Source of the DNA: Ravibacter sp964562455
Lineage (GTDB): Bacteria > Bacteroidota > Bacteroidia > Cytophagales > Spirosomataceae
Length of the DNA: 64,000 nt
NCBI GenBank assembly: GCA_964562455.1
Contig: CAZLTN010000020.1
Coordinates: forward strand, 6,236 to 70,235
Direction: 5' to 3'
Both the position numbers and the translations under genes were made by a program. Shown piece by piece: positions 1 to 9,224 of the stretch. The notes beneath the pieces were generated by a model. It made no database searches and had not been told where the DNA came from. It saw only the letters and a list, made by a program, of their open reading frames with translations. The stretch's first letter is position 1. Each line of letters opens with the position of its first letter.

Positions 1-853
1 GGGTGAAAGCGGAAGCGGCAAGGAGCACATTGCCCGCAGCATTCACAACCTGAGCCCCAGGAAAGACCATCCGTTTGTCGCCATAGATTGCGGTGCCCTG
101 TCCAACGAGCTGGCAACAAGCGAGTTTTTCGGATACAAGAAAGGAGCTTTCACAGGAGCGGTACAGGACAAGATCGGTCAGTTTGAAATGGCCGATGGCG
201 GCACGCTGTTCCTTGACGAGATCGGCAACCTGAGCTATGAAATACAGATCAAGCTGCTAAGGGTCATCCAGGAAAGGGTCCTTACGCCCGTAGGCGGTCT
301 GCATCCTGTTAAAATAGACGTGAGGCTGATCGTTGCAACCAATTATGATTTACTCGGCGGGGCTCAAAGCGGGGAATTCCGTGAAGACCTGTATCACCGG
401 CTCAACGAGTTCAAGATTTATGTGCCGCCTCTCAGGGAACGGACTGACGACCTCAACGCCTTTATCAGGTACTTCATCAATAAAACCAATGCTGAACTTG
501 GGAAAAACGTCACCAATTTCTCTCCTGAACTCATGTCGATGCTTTACAAGTATGACTGGCCGGGTAACCTTCGTGAGTTGGGAAATGTGATCAAGCGCCT
601 GGTTTTGCTGACCCCCGACGGAGCGACTGCAACTATAGAAGGACTGCCGGAGGAGATGCGGTATTCCATCATTAAAACGTCCCCGCAAAAGGCTAACACT
701 GCTAATCTTAAAAAGCTGCAGGAAGAACACGAAAAGGAAATGATTACCAGTGTCCTGCATCAGGTACGCTTTAATAAGAGTAAAGCCGCCAAAATACTGC
801 AGATCGACCGGAAAACTCTTTATTATAAGCTGGAAAAATACCAGATCAACTGA
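1..853 (+). CDS. sigma-54-dependent transcriptional activator, C-terminal part (5' truncated by window)
   Basis: This is an AAA+ enhancer-binding protein that remodels sigma-54 RNA polymerase. The frame is open from base 2, so the N-terminus (probably a receiver or sensor domain) lies outside the window. Visible in order are Walker A (GESGSGKE, bases 2-25), the sigma-54-contacting loop GAFTGA near base 150, Walker B (GTLFLDEIG), the arginine-finger region, and a Fis-type helix-turn-helix at the C-terminus (NKSKAAKILQIDRKTLYYKL). Its last 8 bases overlap the 3' end of a convergent hybrid histidine kinase, which could be its signalling partner if the missing N-terminus is a receiver. The family is certain; the target genes are unknown. 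Confidence 0.93.
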   Translation, partial: GESGSGKEHIARSIHNLSPRKDHPFVAIDCGALSNELATSEFFGYKKGAFTGAVQDKIGQFEMADGGTLFLDEIGNLSYEIQIKLLRVIQERVLTPVGGLHPVKIDVRLIVATNYDLLGGAQSGEFREDLYHRLNEFKIYVPPLRERTDDLNAFIRYFINKTNAELGKNVTNFSPELMSMLYKYDWPGNLRELGNVIKRLVLLTPDGATATIEGLPEEMRYSIIKTSPQKANTANLKKLQEEHEKEMITSVLHQVRFNKSKAAKILQIDRKTLYYKLEKYQIN

Positions 854-3482
854 CGTACCTCGCCTGGATCTCTTCCACCAGTTGGTAACCGGACCTGACG
901 ATTTCCCCGATTTCGTCCGGTGAGACCGGCCTGTCGCCGGCCAGCGCGATTTCCATCTGCCGCATCCTCACACCGAGCTCCCCGGCGCCGACCTGCCCGG
1001 TCCTTCCCGCCAGCCTGTGAAAAAGCTCACGCAGCTCATCCCGGCCATCGCCTGCAGACAAGTGCCGTTCGACAAGCCCCAGGTCTTCGACCGTATCTTC
1101 GATGAATTGCTCCAGGCTATCCCTTAGAAGCTGCTCATCGCCCATCGTCATGGAAACCAGGTTCGAAATGTCGATTACACCGACATCGCAAGTATCAGCC
1201 CCCGGATATGATCCTGACAATACAGCAGTATTATTTTCCATACGGGTTTCCTCACTACTCCCTGAAGACTGGTGCGATCTGCCGAGAATCCGTAAAACAG
1301 ACGACCTCCGGAACGGCTTCATAAGCAGGTCATCGAATCCGGTCTGCAGTATCCTGGCCCGTTCATCAGGCAGGGCCATGGCTGTACAGGCTATAAACCG
1401 TACGGAATTTCCTGCTTTTTCCTTCAGCCTCCTGCACAGCTCCGTACCCGACATACCGGGCATTCGTATATCAATAAATACAAGGCTCACCTCCGGATCC
1501 CACAACGCTTCGTCGGCATCTACCGGCGATGAAAACGCCCTGACTTCCGTTCCACTTTGTTCCAGGACCGTCTTCAGCCACTCAAGGATATATTTGTCGT
1601 CGTCTATAATCCAGACCTTTCCGCCGTCGAAAACATAGTCCGTATCGGCCAGGTCTTCATACTGATCTTCCGCAACGGGCCGGCTTCCTTCCCTGAACGG
1701 CAGATGAATGGTGAAAGATGAATACTCTCCCCATTTGCTGTCTACCTCAATCCTTCCTCCCTGCGCAGTTACGAGTGCTTTCACAATACTCAAGCCCAGG
1801 CCGGAGCCTCCGAATTCCGAAGCTATACCCGCATGTCCCTGTTCAAACTGGTTAAACACCCGTTTCACCTGTTCGGCCTTCATCCCTATACCTGTATCTT
1901 TTACTACGAGCCTGATCTCCTTTAGATTACCCTTCTTTACCGGCCCGGCTGTCAGTTCGACGCTGCCTTCCTTCGTGAACTTAATCGCATTGCCCAACAG
2001 GTTGAGAAGTATTTGTTTCAGGCGGAATGCATCGCCGGACACATAAGTCGACGGATCAAATTCATTTATCAGCTTCAGTTCAAGCCCCTTATCTGAAGCC
2101 TGAAGCCTGGCGGCTTCCACCACCTCTTCCAATATTTTACTTATATCGAAATCATCTTCTGCAAACTCGAAGCTGTCGGAAATAATGCGGCTGTAGTCCA
2201 GTATCTCGTTGACCAGGTGCAGCAGGTGCTCCGACGATTTGTGAATAATATCAAGCTGGGCCCCACCGGGATTTCCTTCATTTTTCAACAGTTCGCTGAA
2301 GCCTATGATCGACTGGAGAGGCGTCCTTATTTCATGACTCATATTAGCCAGGAAACGCTGTTTGGCCTCGCTGTGATAGTCCGCCTCCTCTTTGGCAAGT
2401 ATTAACTCTTTCCTGTATTCGCTGCTCCTGGTAATATCTGCAAAAATCCAGAAGCCCAGCAACGCAGTCAGCGTCAGCACGCCCAGCAGTATGAACCCTA
2501 TATTGCTGATACTCTTGCCGATAGTTTGTCTGACCTGGGCATTGTCTCTATACATATTATCGAGAATATCGGCTTCAACCTCCCGCATCACCTCCATCAA
2601 CTGGCCGACCAGCAGGGTTTCTCCCAATTGCAGTTGCCGCTCTCTCTCCAGGAAACGGTTGGCCCTGGTGATCTGGTTTTTTGCCATATTCCTGATTTCC
2701 CTGTCAACGAACTGGATCGTACTATCCTTTTTGGCAATCGTAAGTGTATCGATCAGGACTTTAACTTCTTCCTTTTTTATTACAGAGGCCTCACTGGGCC
2801 CCGGAGTGGCTTCCTCCCTGGTTTTCTTACCCCGGAACAATTTCCCCCAGAGCCCTTTCTTGCTGGCGTCGTCAGTATCCTGGTTTGCCGCCGGAACGAC
2901 GGAAGGGGCGGGCGCGTTTGTGATGGTAGTAGTAGTAGTATGCTGTTCCGTTTTGATAACCGTGCTGTCACCTTTTGATTCGGCCGAGGTGGCGATTATC
3001 TCCGAAATGGAATTCACTTTTCTCTTCAGGTCGATATTAGTGACAAGCCCTCTGCGTTCGCGAACGTAGGCCTCGAAAGCTTCCGAACGTTTGTCAAGCA
3101 TGAGCCTGATGGTATCGAGCCTGGCCAGTTGCCCCGGGCTGTCGGCAAACCAAATCGCGAGCGTATCCAGCCTGGCTTTCAGCCTGCCGGAATGCTCCTC
3201 GTAACCCTCCCGCATTTCCCGTCGCAGACCTGTCCCGCTTATGGCTCCCTGGATATCGCCCTGCAGTTGGTTGAGCATTAAAATATCCTGGAAAGCCACA
3301 TTCACCAGCCGGAGCTTTTCATCGGGAGTGGAGATCTGGGAAACCATTTCCTCTATTTCGTCGAAAGCGCCCTTGCTGATCACATATGACGATGCGAGCG
3401 CAACCACTCCTACGAGGAAGCCGAAAATGACTTTCCCTTTCACTGATTTGAGAAAAGACTGTTCCCCGCTTTCGTTAGCCAT
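846..3482 (-). CDS. hybrid sensor histidine kinase with receiver and HPt domains
   Basis: A membrane-bound multistep phosphorelay kinase. With the ATG start at 3482 (878 aa) there is a transmembrane helix near residues 17-37, a periplasmic sensor region of about 290 residues, a second helix near 326-349, a HisKA domain (MSHEIRTPL, His383), a HATPase with N, G1 and G2 motifs (NAIKF, DTGIG, GSGLGL), a receiver with phospho-acceptor Asp671 (FIDIRMPG) and a C-terminal HPt-like domain (HRLAGRTGQVGA, His822). A TTG seven codons upstream (3503) is an alternative start. The sensor region has a low-complexity Thr/Ala/Pro stretch encoded in part by a GTA triplet repeat. The ligand is unknown. Confidence 0.93.
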   Translation of the reverse strand: MANESGEQSFLKSVKGKVIFGFLVGVVALASSYVISKGAFDEIEEMVSQISTPDEKLRLVNVAFQDILMLNQLQGDIQGAISGTGLRREMREGYEEHSGRLKARLDTLAIWFADSPGQLARLDTIRLMLDKRSEAFEAYVRERRGLVTNIDLKRKVNSISEIIATSAESKGDSTVIKTEQHTTTTTITNAPAPSVVPAANQDTDDASKKGLWGKLFRGKKTREEATPGPSEASVIKKEEVKVLIDTLTIAKKDSTIQFVDREIRNMAKNQITRANRFLERERQLQLGETLLVGQLMEVMREVEADILDNMYRDNAQVRQTIGKSISNIGFILLGVLTLTALLGFWIFADITRSSEYRKELILAKEEADYHSEAKQRFLANMSHEIRTPLQSIIGFSELLKNEGNPGGAQLDIIHKSSEHLLHLVNEILDYSRIISDSFEFAEDDFDISKILEEVVEAARLQASDKGLELKLINEFDPSTYVSGDAFRLKQILLNLLGNAIKFTKEGSVELTAGPVKKGNLKEIRLVVKDTGIGMKAEQVKRVFNQFEQGHAGIASEFGGSGLGLSIVKALVTAQGGRIEVDSKWGEYSSFTIHLPFREGSRPVAEDQYEDLADTDYVFDGGKVWIIDDDKYILEWLKTVLEQSGTEVRAFSSPVDADEALWDPEVSLVFIDIRMPGMSGTELCRRLKEKAGNSVRFIACTAMALPDERARILQTGFDDLLMKPFRRSSVLRILGRSHQSSGSSEETRMENNTAVLSGSYPGADTCDVGVIDISNLVSMTMGDEQLLRDSLEQFIEDTVEDLGLVERHLSAGDGRDELRELFHRLAGRTGQVGAGELGVRMRQMEIALAGDRPVSPDEIGEIVRSGYQLVEEIQARYVS
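2926..2940. repeat. GTA trinucleotide repeat (5 copies) inside the kinase sensor region
   Basis: Five perfect GTA units on the + strand encode a run of Thr residues on the - strand in the Thr/Pro-rich part of the hybrid kinase sensor region. Gain or loss of units would keep the frame. Confidence 0.8.
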
Positions 3483-3550
3483 AAATCGTTGAAGGATTTC
3501 CAAGTAGGTTATAACGAAATAATCAGCAAAATAAGTATACTAATCCCGGA

Positions 3551-4759
3551 TCAGCTCTTTTTCAGGTTTCGCCAGGCCAGGATAGCGCCGGTCAGCGAAA
3601 AAAAAGCAGCCAGCAGCATAGGCGCTCCCGGAAAGTAGGGACGGACGGGAGAAGATGTAAAAAATGAAAACACGTTGGTCATAAGCGGCGGCCCAACGAT
3701 AGAAGTCGCGCTCGCCAGGCTGGTCAATGCGCCCTGCAGCTCGCCCTGCTCATTCAGCTTAACCTGGGTAGAAATCACGCCCTGTATGGCAGGCCCGGCG
3801 ATTCCGCCAAGAATGTACGGGACCATGTAGAGGTACACCTGCCAGCTTTCCTGGGCAAACGCAAACAATGTAAAACCGACGCAGTAGAGCATAAGACCGG
3901 TATAAATGCTACGCTCATTGCCTAGTTTGGGTATGATTACCCTGATCAGCCCGCCCTGCACGATCATTGACAATACCCCGAAAGCTCCCAGTGAAATCCC
4001 GATCTCCCTCTCCTGCCACCCGAATTTCTCCATCACGAAATACGACCAGCTTCCCTGTACCGCGTAGCTCGAAAGATAAAGCAATATCAGTGAGAAAACC
4101 AGCCCTGCGATAACCGGGTAGCGCTTCAGGTGAAGAAGAGCGCCTACAGGATTGGCCCGCCTGATATCAAACTTCCGGCGATTTTCGGGTTTAAGCGATT
4201 CGGGAAGGATAAAATAACCATACAGGAAATTAATGAAAGACAGACCGGCTGCTACCATAAAAGGCATCCTGGCCCCATATTGCCCCAGCAAACCGCCGAT
4301 CACGGGACCTATGATAAAACCGGCGCCGAAAGCTGCACCGATAAGGCCGAAATTCTGGCTCCGCTTTTCGGGTGTGCTGATGTCTGCTATATAGGCGGCG
4401 GCTGTAGTAAAGCTGGCTCCCAGAATACCCGCTACGATGCGACCGACATACAGCCAGAACAGCGTTGGCGCGAAAGTCAGGAACAGGTAATCGATCGTAA
4501 AACCGAAAAGCGAGGCCAGCAATACTGGTCTCCTGCCGAATTTATCGCTCAGCCCGCCGATCACCGGGGCAAAAATAAACTGGAAAAAGGCATACACAAA
4601 CATCAGCCAGCCACCGTCCCTGGCTGCTTCCCCGAGAGAATCGCCCGTAAGCTCGGTAATAAGCTTGGGCATTACCGGTATGATAATCCCCAGGCCGATC
4701 ACATCTATCAGCAGCGTGATGAATATAAACCCGAGGGCAGCGTTTCGCTTGGATGACAT
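3551..4759 (-). CDS. MFS transporter, TetA-like multidrug/tetracycline efflux family
   Basis: A 402-residue major facilitator protein with about 12 hydrophobic segments. The N-terminal helix (FIFITLLIDVIGLGIIIPVMP) and the loop 2-3 motif A (GGLSDKFGRRPVLL, near residue 64) are typical of the TetA/TCR branch of drug:proton antiporters. Its first codons lie 141 bases from the start of divergent purH. A Bacteroidota -7 box (TAAGTTTG) on the - strand at 4791-4798 fits its promoter. No TetR-type repressor is adjacent, so calling it a tetracycline pump is not justified; other small hydrophobic substrates are as likely. Confidence 0.88.
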   Translation of the reverse strand: MSSKRNAALGFIFITLLIDVIGLGIIIPVMPKLITELTGDSLGEAARDGGWLMFVYAFFQFIFAPVIGGLSDKFGRRPVLLASLFGFTIDYLFLTFAPTLFWLYVGRIVAGILGASFTTAAAYIADISTPEKRSQNFGLIGAAFGAGFIIGPVIGGLLGQYGARMPFMVAAGLSFINFLYGYFILPESLKPENRRKFDIRRANPVGALLHLKRYPVIAGLVFSLILLYLSSYAVQGSWSYFVMEKFGWQEREIGISLGAFGVLSMIVQGGLIRVIIPKLGNERSIYTGLMLYCVGFTLFAFAQESWQVYLYMVPYILGGIAGPAIQGVISTQVKLNEQGELQGALTSLASATSIVGPPLMTNVFSFFTSSPVRPYFPGAPMLLAAFFSLTGAILAWRNLKKS

Positions 4760-4790
4760 ACAATGAAATTTGAGTCCGGAAGAAGCGCTG

Positions 4791-4798
4791 CAAACTTA
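4791..4798 (-). promoter_or_regulatory. -7 element for the TetA-like transporter
   Basis: The - strand reads TAAGTTTG, matching the Bacteroidota -7 consensus TAnnTTTG, 32 bases before the ATG. I do not see a clear -33 TTTG partner. Confidence 0.5.
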
Positions 4799-4854
4799 GG
4801 AAATACCGCGAAATTTGACCTATCCTTCCCGGATGAAAATTATGTTAAAACTGT

Positions 4855-4862
4855 TACCTTTG
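4855..4862 (+). promoter_or_regulatory. -7 element for purH
   Basis: TACCTTTG matches TAnnTTTG and lies 38 bases before the ATG at 4901. It places transcription start downstream of the in-frame ATG at 4763, so that earlier start cannot be used from this promoter. Confidence 0.6.
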
Positions 4863-4900
4863 CGGTTTCAAAACAAATCCCCATATCATTCCATTCAAAA

Positions 4901-6427
4901 ATGGCTAAACAGATAAAATCAGCCCTTATTTCGGTGTTTTACAAAGACGGCCTGGCGCCTATTGTAGAATTGCTTCACAATAACGGGGTAAGCATTTATT
5001 CAACCGGAGGGACCCAGTCTTTCATTGAAAATATGGGGGTTCCTGTCACTCCTGTTGAAACACTTACGGGCTATCCGTCCATTTTTGGGGGAAGGGTAAA
5101 GACGCTTCACCCCGCAGTTTTCGGAGGAATCTTATATCGTCGTGACAACCAGGGAGATGTCGATCAGGCCACTGAATTCAATATTCCTGCACTCGACCTG
5201 GTCATAGTCGACCTCTATCCGTTTGAAGAAACGGTTGCATCGGGCGCTACGGAGCAGGAGGTTATCGAGAAAATAGACATAGGAGGCATCTCGCTCATCA
5301 GGGCTGCGGCCAAAAACTTCAAAGATACCCTGATCGTATCCTCGCGTGAGCAGTATGCACGCGTCCTGGCGCTTCTCTCGGAAGACAGCGCTAAAACAAA
5401 GCTGGACGATCGCCGTCAGTTCGCCCAGGAGGCTTTCGCAACCACTTCCCATTATGATACTTCCATCAACAACTGGTTTTTAGGAGACGATTCCGTCTCG
5501 GTGAGGGACTTCGAAAATCTCCACGCCCATGTGCTCCGTTACGGTGAGAACCCGCACCAGAACGCTACGTTCTTCGGTGACCTGGATGCGCTTTTTGACA
5601 AGCTTAACGGTAAGGAACTTTCATATAACAACCTGGTGGACGTAGATGCATGCCTGAGCCTTATCGATGAATTCGCGGGAGAGCAGCCGGCATTCGCTAT
5701 CATCAAACACACAAATGCGTGCGGCGTAGCGGTAGCGGCGACACCGAAAGAGGCATATCTCAACGCACTTGCATGCGATCCGGTTTCTGCTTTCGGAGGC
5801 GTTATTGTTACAAATTCGATAGTTGACCTGGCTACCGCCAATGAGCTCAACCAGCTTTTCATGGAAATCCTGATAGCTCCCGGTTACGACGCCGAGGCTC
5901 TGGAAGTGTTGTGTTCGAAGAAAAACAGGATCATCCTGAAGCGCAAGCCGACGCCGGTGTCGCATGAAATGTTCAAAACAGTATTGAACGGCGTACTGGT
6001 ACAGGATAAAGACGCATTGACCGAAACTTCGGCTCAAATGACCGTGGTAACAGAAAAGTCCCCTACAGAAAACGAATTGAAAGCCCTGGAATTTGCACTT
6101 AAAGTCTGTAAGCATACCAAATCCAACACGATAGTACTGGCAAAAGAAAACCAGTTGCTGGCCAGCGGTACGGGGCAGACTTCCCGGGTAGACGCATTAC
6201 GCCAGGCTATAGAAAAAGCCGGAGCTTTCGGGTTTGACCTGAACGGTTCAGTAATGGCATCCGACGCCTTTTTCCCCTTTCCCGACTGCGTTGAAATAGC
6301 CCATAAAGCCGGTATTTCGGCTGTAGTACAGCCGGGCGGCTCTATTCGCGACAAAGATTCTGTCGAATACTGTAACAAGAACGGGGTGTCAATGGTCACT
6401 ACCGGAATAAGGCACTTCAAGCACTGA
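4901..6427 (+). CDS. purH: bifunctional AICAR transformylase / IMP cyclohydrolase
   Basis: PurH catalyses the last two steps of IMP synthesis: formyl transfer from 10-formyl-THF to AICAR, then ring closure. The 508-residue product begins MAKQIKSALISVF. It has the N-terminal MGS-like cyclohydrolase domain (STGGT, GGRVKTLHP) and the AICAR transformylase domain (RYGENPHQ, IIKHTNACGVA, SDAFFPFPD). An in-frame ATG 46 codons earlier would give a non-homologous N-terminus and lies upstream of the -7 box, so 4901 is chosen. The length matches the family. It stands alone, divergent from an efflux pump, with a strong hairpin after it. Confidence 0.97.
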   Translation: MAKQIKSALISVFYKDGLAPIVELLHNNGVSIYSTGGTQSFIENMGVPVTPVETLTGYPSIFGGRVKTLHPAVFGGILYRRDNQGDVDQATEFNIPALDLVIVDLYPFEETVASGATEQEVIEKIDIGGISLIRAAAKNFKDTLIVSSREQYARVLALLSEDSAKTKLDDRRQFAQEAFATTSHYDTSINNWFLGDDSVSVRDFENLHAHVLRYGENPHQNATFFGDLDALFDKLNGKELSYNNLVDVDACLSLIDEFAGEQPAFAIIKHTNACGVAVAATPKEAYLNALACDPVSAFGGVIVTNSIVDLATANELNQLFMEILIAPGYDAEALEVLCSKKNRIILKRKPTPVSHEMFKTVLNGVLVQDKDALTETSAQMTVVTEKSPTENELKALEFALKVCKHTKSNTIVLAKENQLLASGTGQTSRVDALRQAIEKAGAFGFDLNGSVMASDAFFPFPDCVEIAHKAGISAVVQPGGSIRDKDSVEYCNKNGVSMVTTGIRHFKH

Positions 6428-6443
6428 TTATCGCTCTATAGGA

Positions 6444-6515
6444 GCTACCTGTCTGTAGTATTCAATTGCCCCTTGGGGGCTACCCATTCTCATAGACAGG
6501 TAGCCCCTAAGGGGC
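6444..6515. repeat. nested inverted-repeat hairpin after purH
   Basis: Two palindromic relationships share this spacer. GCTACCTGTCT (6444-6454) pairs perfectly with AGACAGGTAGC (6494-6504). The 17-base arms 6468-6484 and 6499-6515 pair with one mismatch. The right arms overlap, so the two folds exclude each other. It has no U tract typical of an intrinsic terminator. It may end transcription or be a dispersed palindromic element. Confidence 0.7.
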
Positions 6516-6602
6516 ATGCGTCTGTATTGGATCCTTTCTTTTCTATAAACGGGTAGTGCCTGGCGGCACATCTATCCGGAGACCGCTAAGCCCCGTCGTA
6601 AC

Positions 6603-7469
6603 GTGCAAAACTCTGAAAATCAAAAATCCGGCCGGCTGAAAGGTATTCCTTTTCTTCTCTTGCTTCTGCTGGTTATTTCGCTCTGCCTGCAGTACAACCA
6701 CATTATCTTTTGCGAGGCGATCGGGTTAAGCTCTTTTAAAGAAATTGAAGCCGGTGTTTTTGTAAGCGAAGAGATCCCGGTCGAGAACCACGCTTTCATC
6801 AGCGAAACTCTTTCAAAAGCCAGGGAAAGGGTCGCCGGCTTCTGGGGTGAAAAAACAGGAGATGCCGTTATCATTGTCTGCGCTACTCCGGGCGAATACG
6901 AGAAATATTGCCACAGCAGGGAGGGGGCCGGGTGCAGCCTGGGAACCCTTTACGGAAGCTCTTTCATCGTGCTCAATCTTCATGGGATCAATACCGACGT
7001 AATCAGTCACGAGATGAGCCATAATGAGCTCTTCAAGCGGCTGGGATGGAGAAAAACCACCTTTGGGGTCCCTCAATGGTTCAACGAAGGCCTGTCTATG
7101 ATGCTGGACTATCGCTTTGTCAATGCTGCAGACAGCGTGGAGCGCTTCCGGGGGTATATCCGCGAATTGCAGATCCGCACGGTCCCGCCTGCAAAAAGAC
7201 TCTCGCTTGAAGAAATTTCGAGTCTCAACGGCTTTTTTAACGGCGACAGCCGCCATGTAGCGCTGGCCTACCTGACCGCCGCATCGGAGGTTTCCTACTG
7301 GCTGATGGTTGTCGGAAGGCAGGGGCTCAGTCAATGGCTGGAGACCATGCGCAACGGGGGAAGTTTCACAAGCTATCATGAAATCGAACGGTTGCGCCGC
7401 CGGCCGGCGGCGCAACCGGGATACGACAATCCCGTCCGCCACACGACCATACAGCGGCGAACAGAATAA
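6603..7469 (+). CDS. membrane-anchored gluzincin-like metallopeptidase of unknown role
   Basis: A 288-residue protein with one N-terminal hydrophobic helix (residues about 15-33; anchor or signal). It carries an HExxH zinc site (HEMSH, 136-140) followed by NEG with Glu162 at gluzincin spacing, so it probably faces the periplasm as a zinc peptidase. The start is GTG at 6603; no upstream or nearby ATG is in frame. The C-terminal 25 residues are encoded across a 30-base perfect palindrome (7389-7418) and look low-complexity (LRRRPAAQPG), so the natural C-terminus may have been altered by insertion. I do not recognise a named family. Confidence 0.75.
   Translation: MQNSENQKSGRLKGIPFLLLLLLVISLCLQYNHIIFCEAIGLSSFKEIEAGVFVSEEIPVENHAFISETLSKARERVAGFWGEKTGDAVIIVCATPGEYEKYCHSREGAGCSLGTLYGSSFIVLNLHGINTDVISHEMSHNELFKRLGWRKTTFGVPQWFNEGLSMMLDYRFVNAADSVERFRGYIRELQIRTVPPAKRLSLEEISSLNGFFNGDSRHVALAYLTAASEVSYWLMVVGRQGLSQWLETMRNGGSFTSYHEIERLRRRPAAQPGYDNPVRHTTIQRRTE
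7389..7418. repeat. 30-bp perfect palindrome inside a coding region
   Basis: The 15-base arm 7389-7403 is followed without a spacer by its exact reverse complement at 7404-7418. The core is almost purely G and C. It lies in the last 27 codons of the membrane metallopeptidase gene and would extrude as a very stable hairpin. Confidence 0.9.
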
Positions 7470-7496
7470 AACAACTCGTTTACTTACAAAAAATCC

Positions 7497-7529
7497 TTGC
7501 AATATTTTCAATCCGGTTATGTATTTTTG
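7497..7529 (+). promoter_or_regulatory. promoter for the SSS symporter
   Basis: TTGC at 7497-7500 and TATTTTTG (TAnnTTTG) at 7522-7529 are 21 bases apart, with the ATG 59 bases further on. This fits a Bacteroidota housekeeping promoter. Confidence 0.5.
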
Positions 7530-7588
7530 GCCCGCTGATACAAGCTGCGCCTCTAAAGCCGAACCCATCTTACTTTAACTACCGGTAT

Positions 7589-9208
7589 ATGAATCAACTG
7601 CAATCCCTGGACTATATAGTATTCCTGTTTTATTTTATCGTTGTAGCCGGCTACGGCTATTGGATATACCAGAGAAAGAAAAGCAGCGAGGCATCTACCA
7701 AAGACTTTTTCCTTGCCGAAGGCTCCCTGACCTGGTGGGCGATCGGCGCCTCTCTCATTGCCTCCAATATCTCCGCCGAACAGTTTATAGGGATGTCGGG
7801 CAACGGATTTACAATGGGGCTGGCGATTTCGACCTATGAATGGATGGCTGCCGCAACACTCATCGTAGTTGCCGTCTTTTTTATGCCCATCTATCTCAGG
7901 AACAAGATCTATACCATGCCGCAGTTCCTGAACCAGCGGTATAACAAAACGGTTAGCCTCATCATGGCCGTATTCTGGCTGGCGTTGTACATACTTGTCA
8001 ACCTGACTTCAATACTCTACCTGGGGGCCCTTGCAGTATCGGGTATTTCCGGACTGAGCTTTATGACCTGTATGGTAGGACTCGCGGTCTTTGCCATCGT
8101 CATCACACTGGGAGGGATGAAAGTAATAGGCTACACGGATGTTATCCAGGTCTTTTTCCTCGTTATAGGCGGGCTTGCCACCACTTACCTGGCCGTCAAC
8201 CTGGTTTCGCAGGTTTTTGGTGTCGACGGGCTTGCCACCGGCTTCCGTTTGATGCAGGAAAACCATGATGATCATTTCCATATGATTTTCAAGAAAGGAG
8301 ATCCGCATTATATGTCGCTGCCGGGCCTCACCGTGCTCCTGGGCGGGATGTGGATCGTAAACCTTAATTACTGGGGCTGCAACCAGTATATCACTCAAAG
8401 AGCACTCGGCGCCGATATAAAAACAGCGCGAAACGGCATTCTTTTCGCCGCTTTTCTGAAATTGCTCATGCCCGTTATTGTTACTTTACCGGGAATCGCT
8501 GCTTTTGCACTCTACAGCAGAGGGTTATACCAACAGGAAATGCTTGGTGAAGACGGCCTGCTAAACCCGGATAAAGCTTACCCGGTACTGCTAAGCCTGC
8601 TGCCCGTAGGCCTGAAAGGGCTTTCTTTTGCCGCCCTCACCGCTGCGGTTGTTGCTTCGCTGGCAGGCAAAGCCAACAGTATCTCCACCATATTCACGCT
8701 CGATATCTTCAAAAACTATATCGGAAAAGACGCTTCCGAAAAACAGCTCGTCAGTATAGGCCGGTGGGTAGTGGTCGCATCTATGGTAATAGCGATCCTG
8801 GTGTCTCCCTATATGGGAATAGAAAAGAAAGGGGGCTTCCAGTTTATACAGGAAATGACCGGCCTGCTTTCCCCCGGCATTTTTGCCTCGTTCGTTTTGG
8901 GTTTTTTCTGGAAGCGGACCAATTCGGCAGGAGCTCTGTTCGCAATAGTGGGTGGATTCCTGGTAGCATTGCTGATGCACCTTGACTATTTCCCGTTTGC
9001 GGACTGGACTACCGTTCCGTTCCTGGACCGCATGGGATGGGTCTTTCTTATCTGTGTTGCAGGCATGGTCATCCTTGGTTACATTCTTCCTGACGAGAAA
9101 AAAGGTCTCGATGTCGATATTACCGCATTCAAAACCCATAGCACTTTCACCTGGGGCGCGGCTGCCGTGTTGACGACGATTGCGCTGTTATACTGGTATT
9201 TCTGGTAA
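7589..9208 (+). CDS. sodium:solute symporter (SSS/SLC5 family), sugar-transporter-like
   Basis: A 539-residue inner-membrane protein with about 13-14 hydrophobic segments. The early motif (FFLAEGSLTWWAIGASLIAS, then NISAEQFIGMSGNG) is typical of the SGLT-like branch of Na+/solute symporters, which use the sodium gradient to import sugars or similar solutes. The ATG at 7589 follows a plausible promoter. The gene stands alone, so the context does not identify the substrate. Confidence 0.92.
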   Translation: MNQLQSLDYIVFLFYFIVVAGYGYWIYQRKKSSEASTKDFFLAEGSLTWWAIGASLIASNISAEQFIGMSGNGFTMGLAISTYEWMAAATLIVVAVFFMPIYLRNKIYTMPQFLNQRYNKTVSLIMAVFWLALYILVNLTSILYLGALAVSGISGLSFMTCMVGLAVFAIVITLGGMKVIGYTDVIQVFFLVIGGLATTYLAVNLVSQVFGVDGLATGFRLMQENHDDHFHMIFKKGDPHYMSLPGLTVLLGGMWIVNLNYWGCNQYITQRALGADIKTARNGILFAAFLKLLMPVIVTLPGIAAFALYSRGLYQQEMLGEDGLLNPDKAYPVLLSLLPVGLKGLSFAALTAAVVASLAGKANSISTIFTLDIFKNYIGKDASEKQLVSIGRWVVVASMVIAILVSPYMGIEKKGGFQFIQEMTGLLSPGIFASFVLGFFWKRTNSAGALFAIVGGFLVALLMHLDYFPFADWTTVPFLDRMGWVFLICVAGMVILGYILPDEKKGLDVDITAFKTHSTFTWGAAAVLTTIALLYWYFW

Positions 9209-9224
9209 ATTGATGAATGAATCT

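Noticed and set aside
2392..3069. 225-codon + strand frame inside the hybrid kinase
   Set aside because: Ser/Leu-rich antisense shadow; the kinase frame carries the domains.
4763..4900. N-terminal extension of purH to the ATG at 4763
   Set aside because: It would add 46 residues foreign to PurH and lies upstream of the -7 element at 4855-4862.
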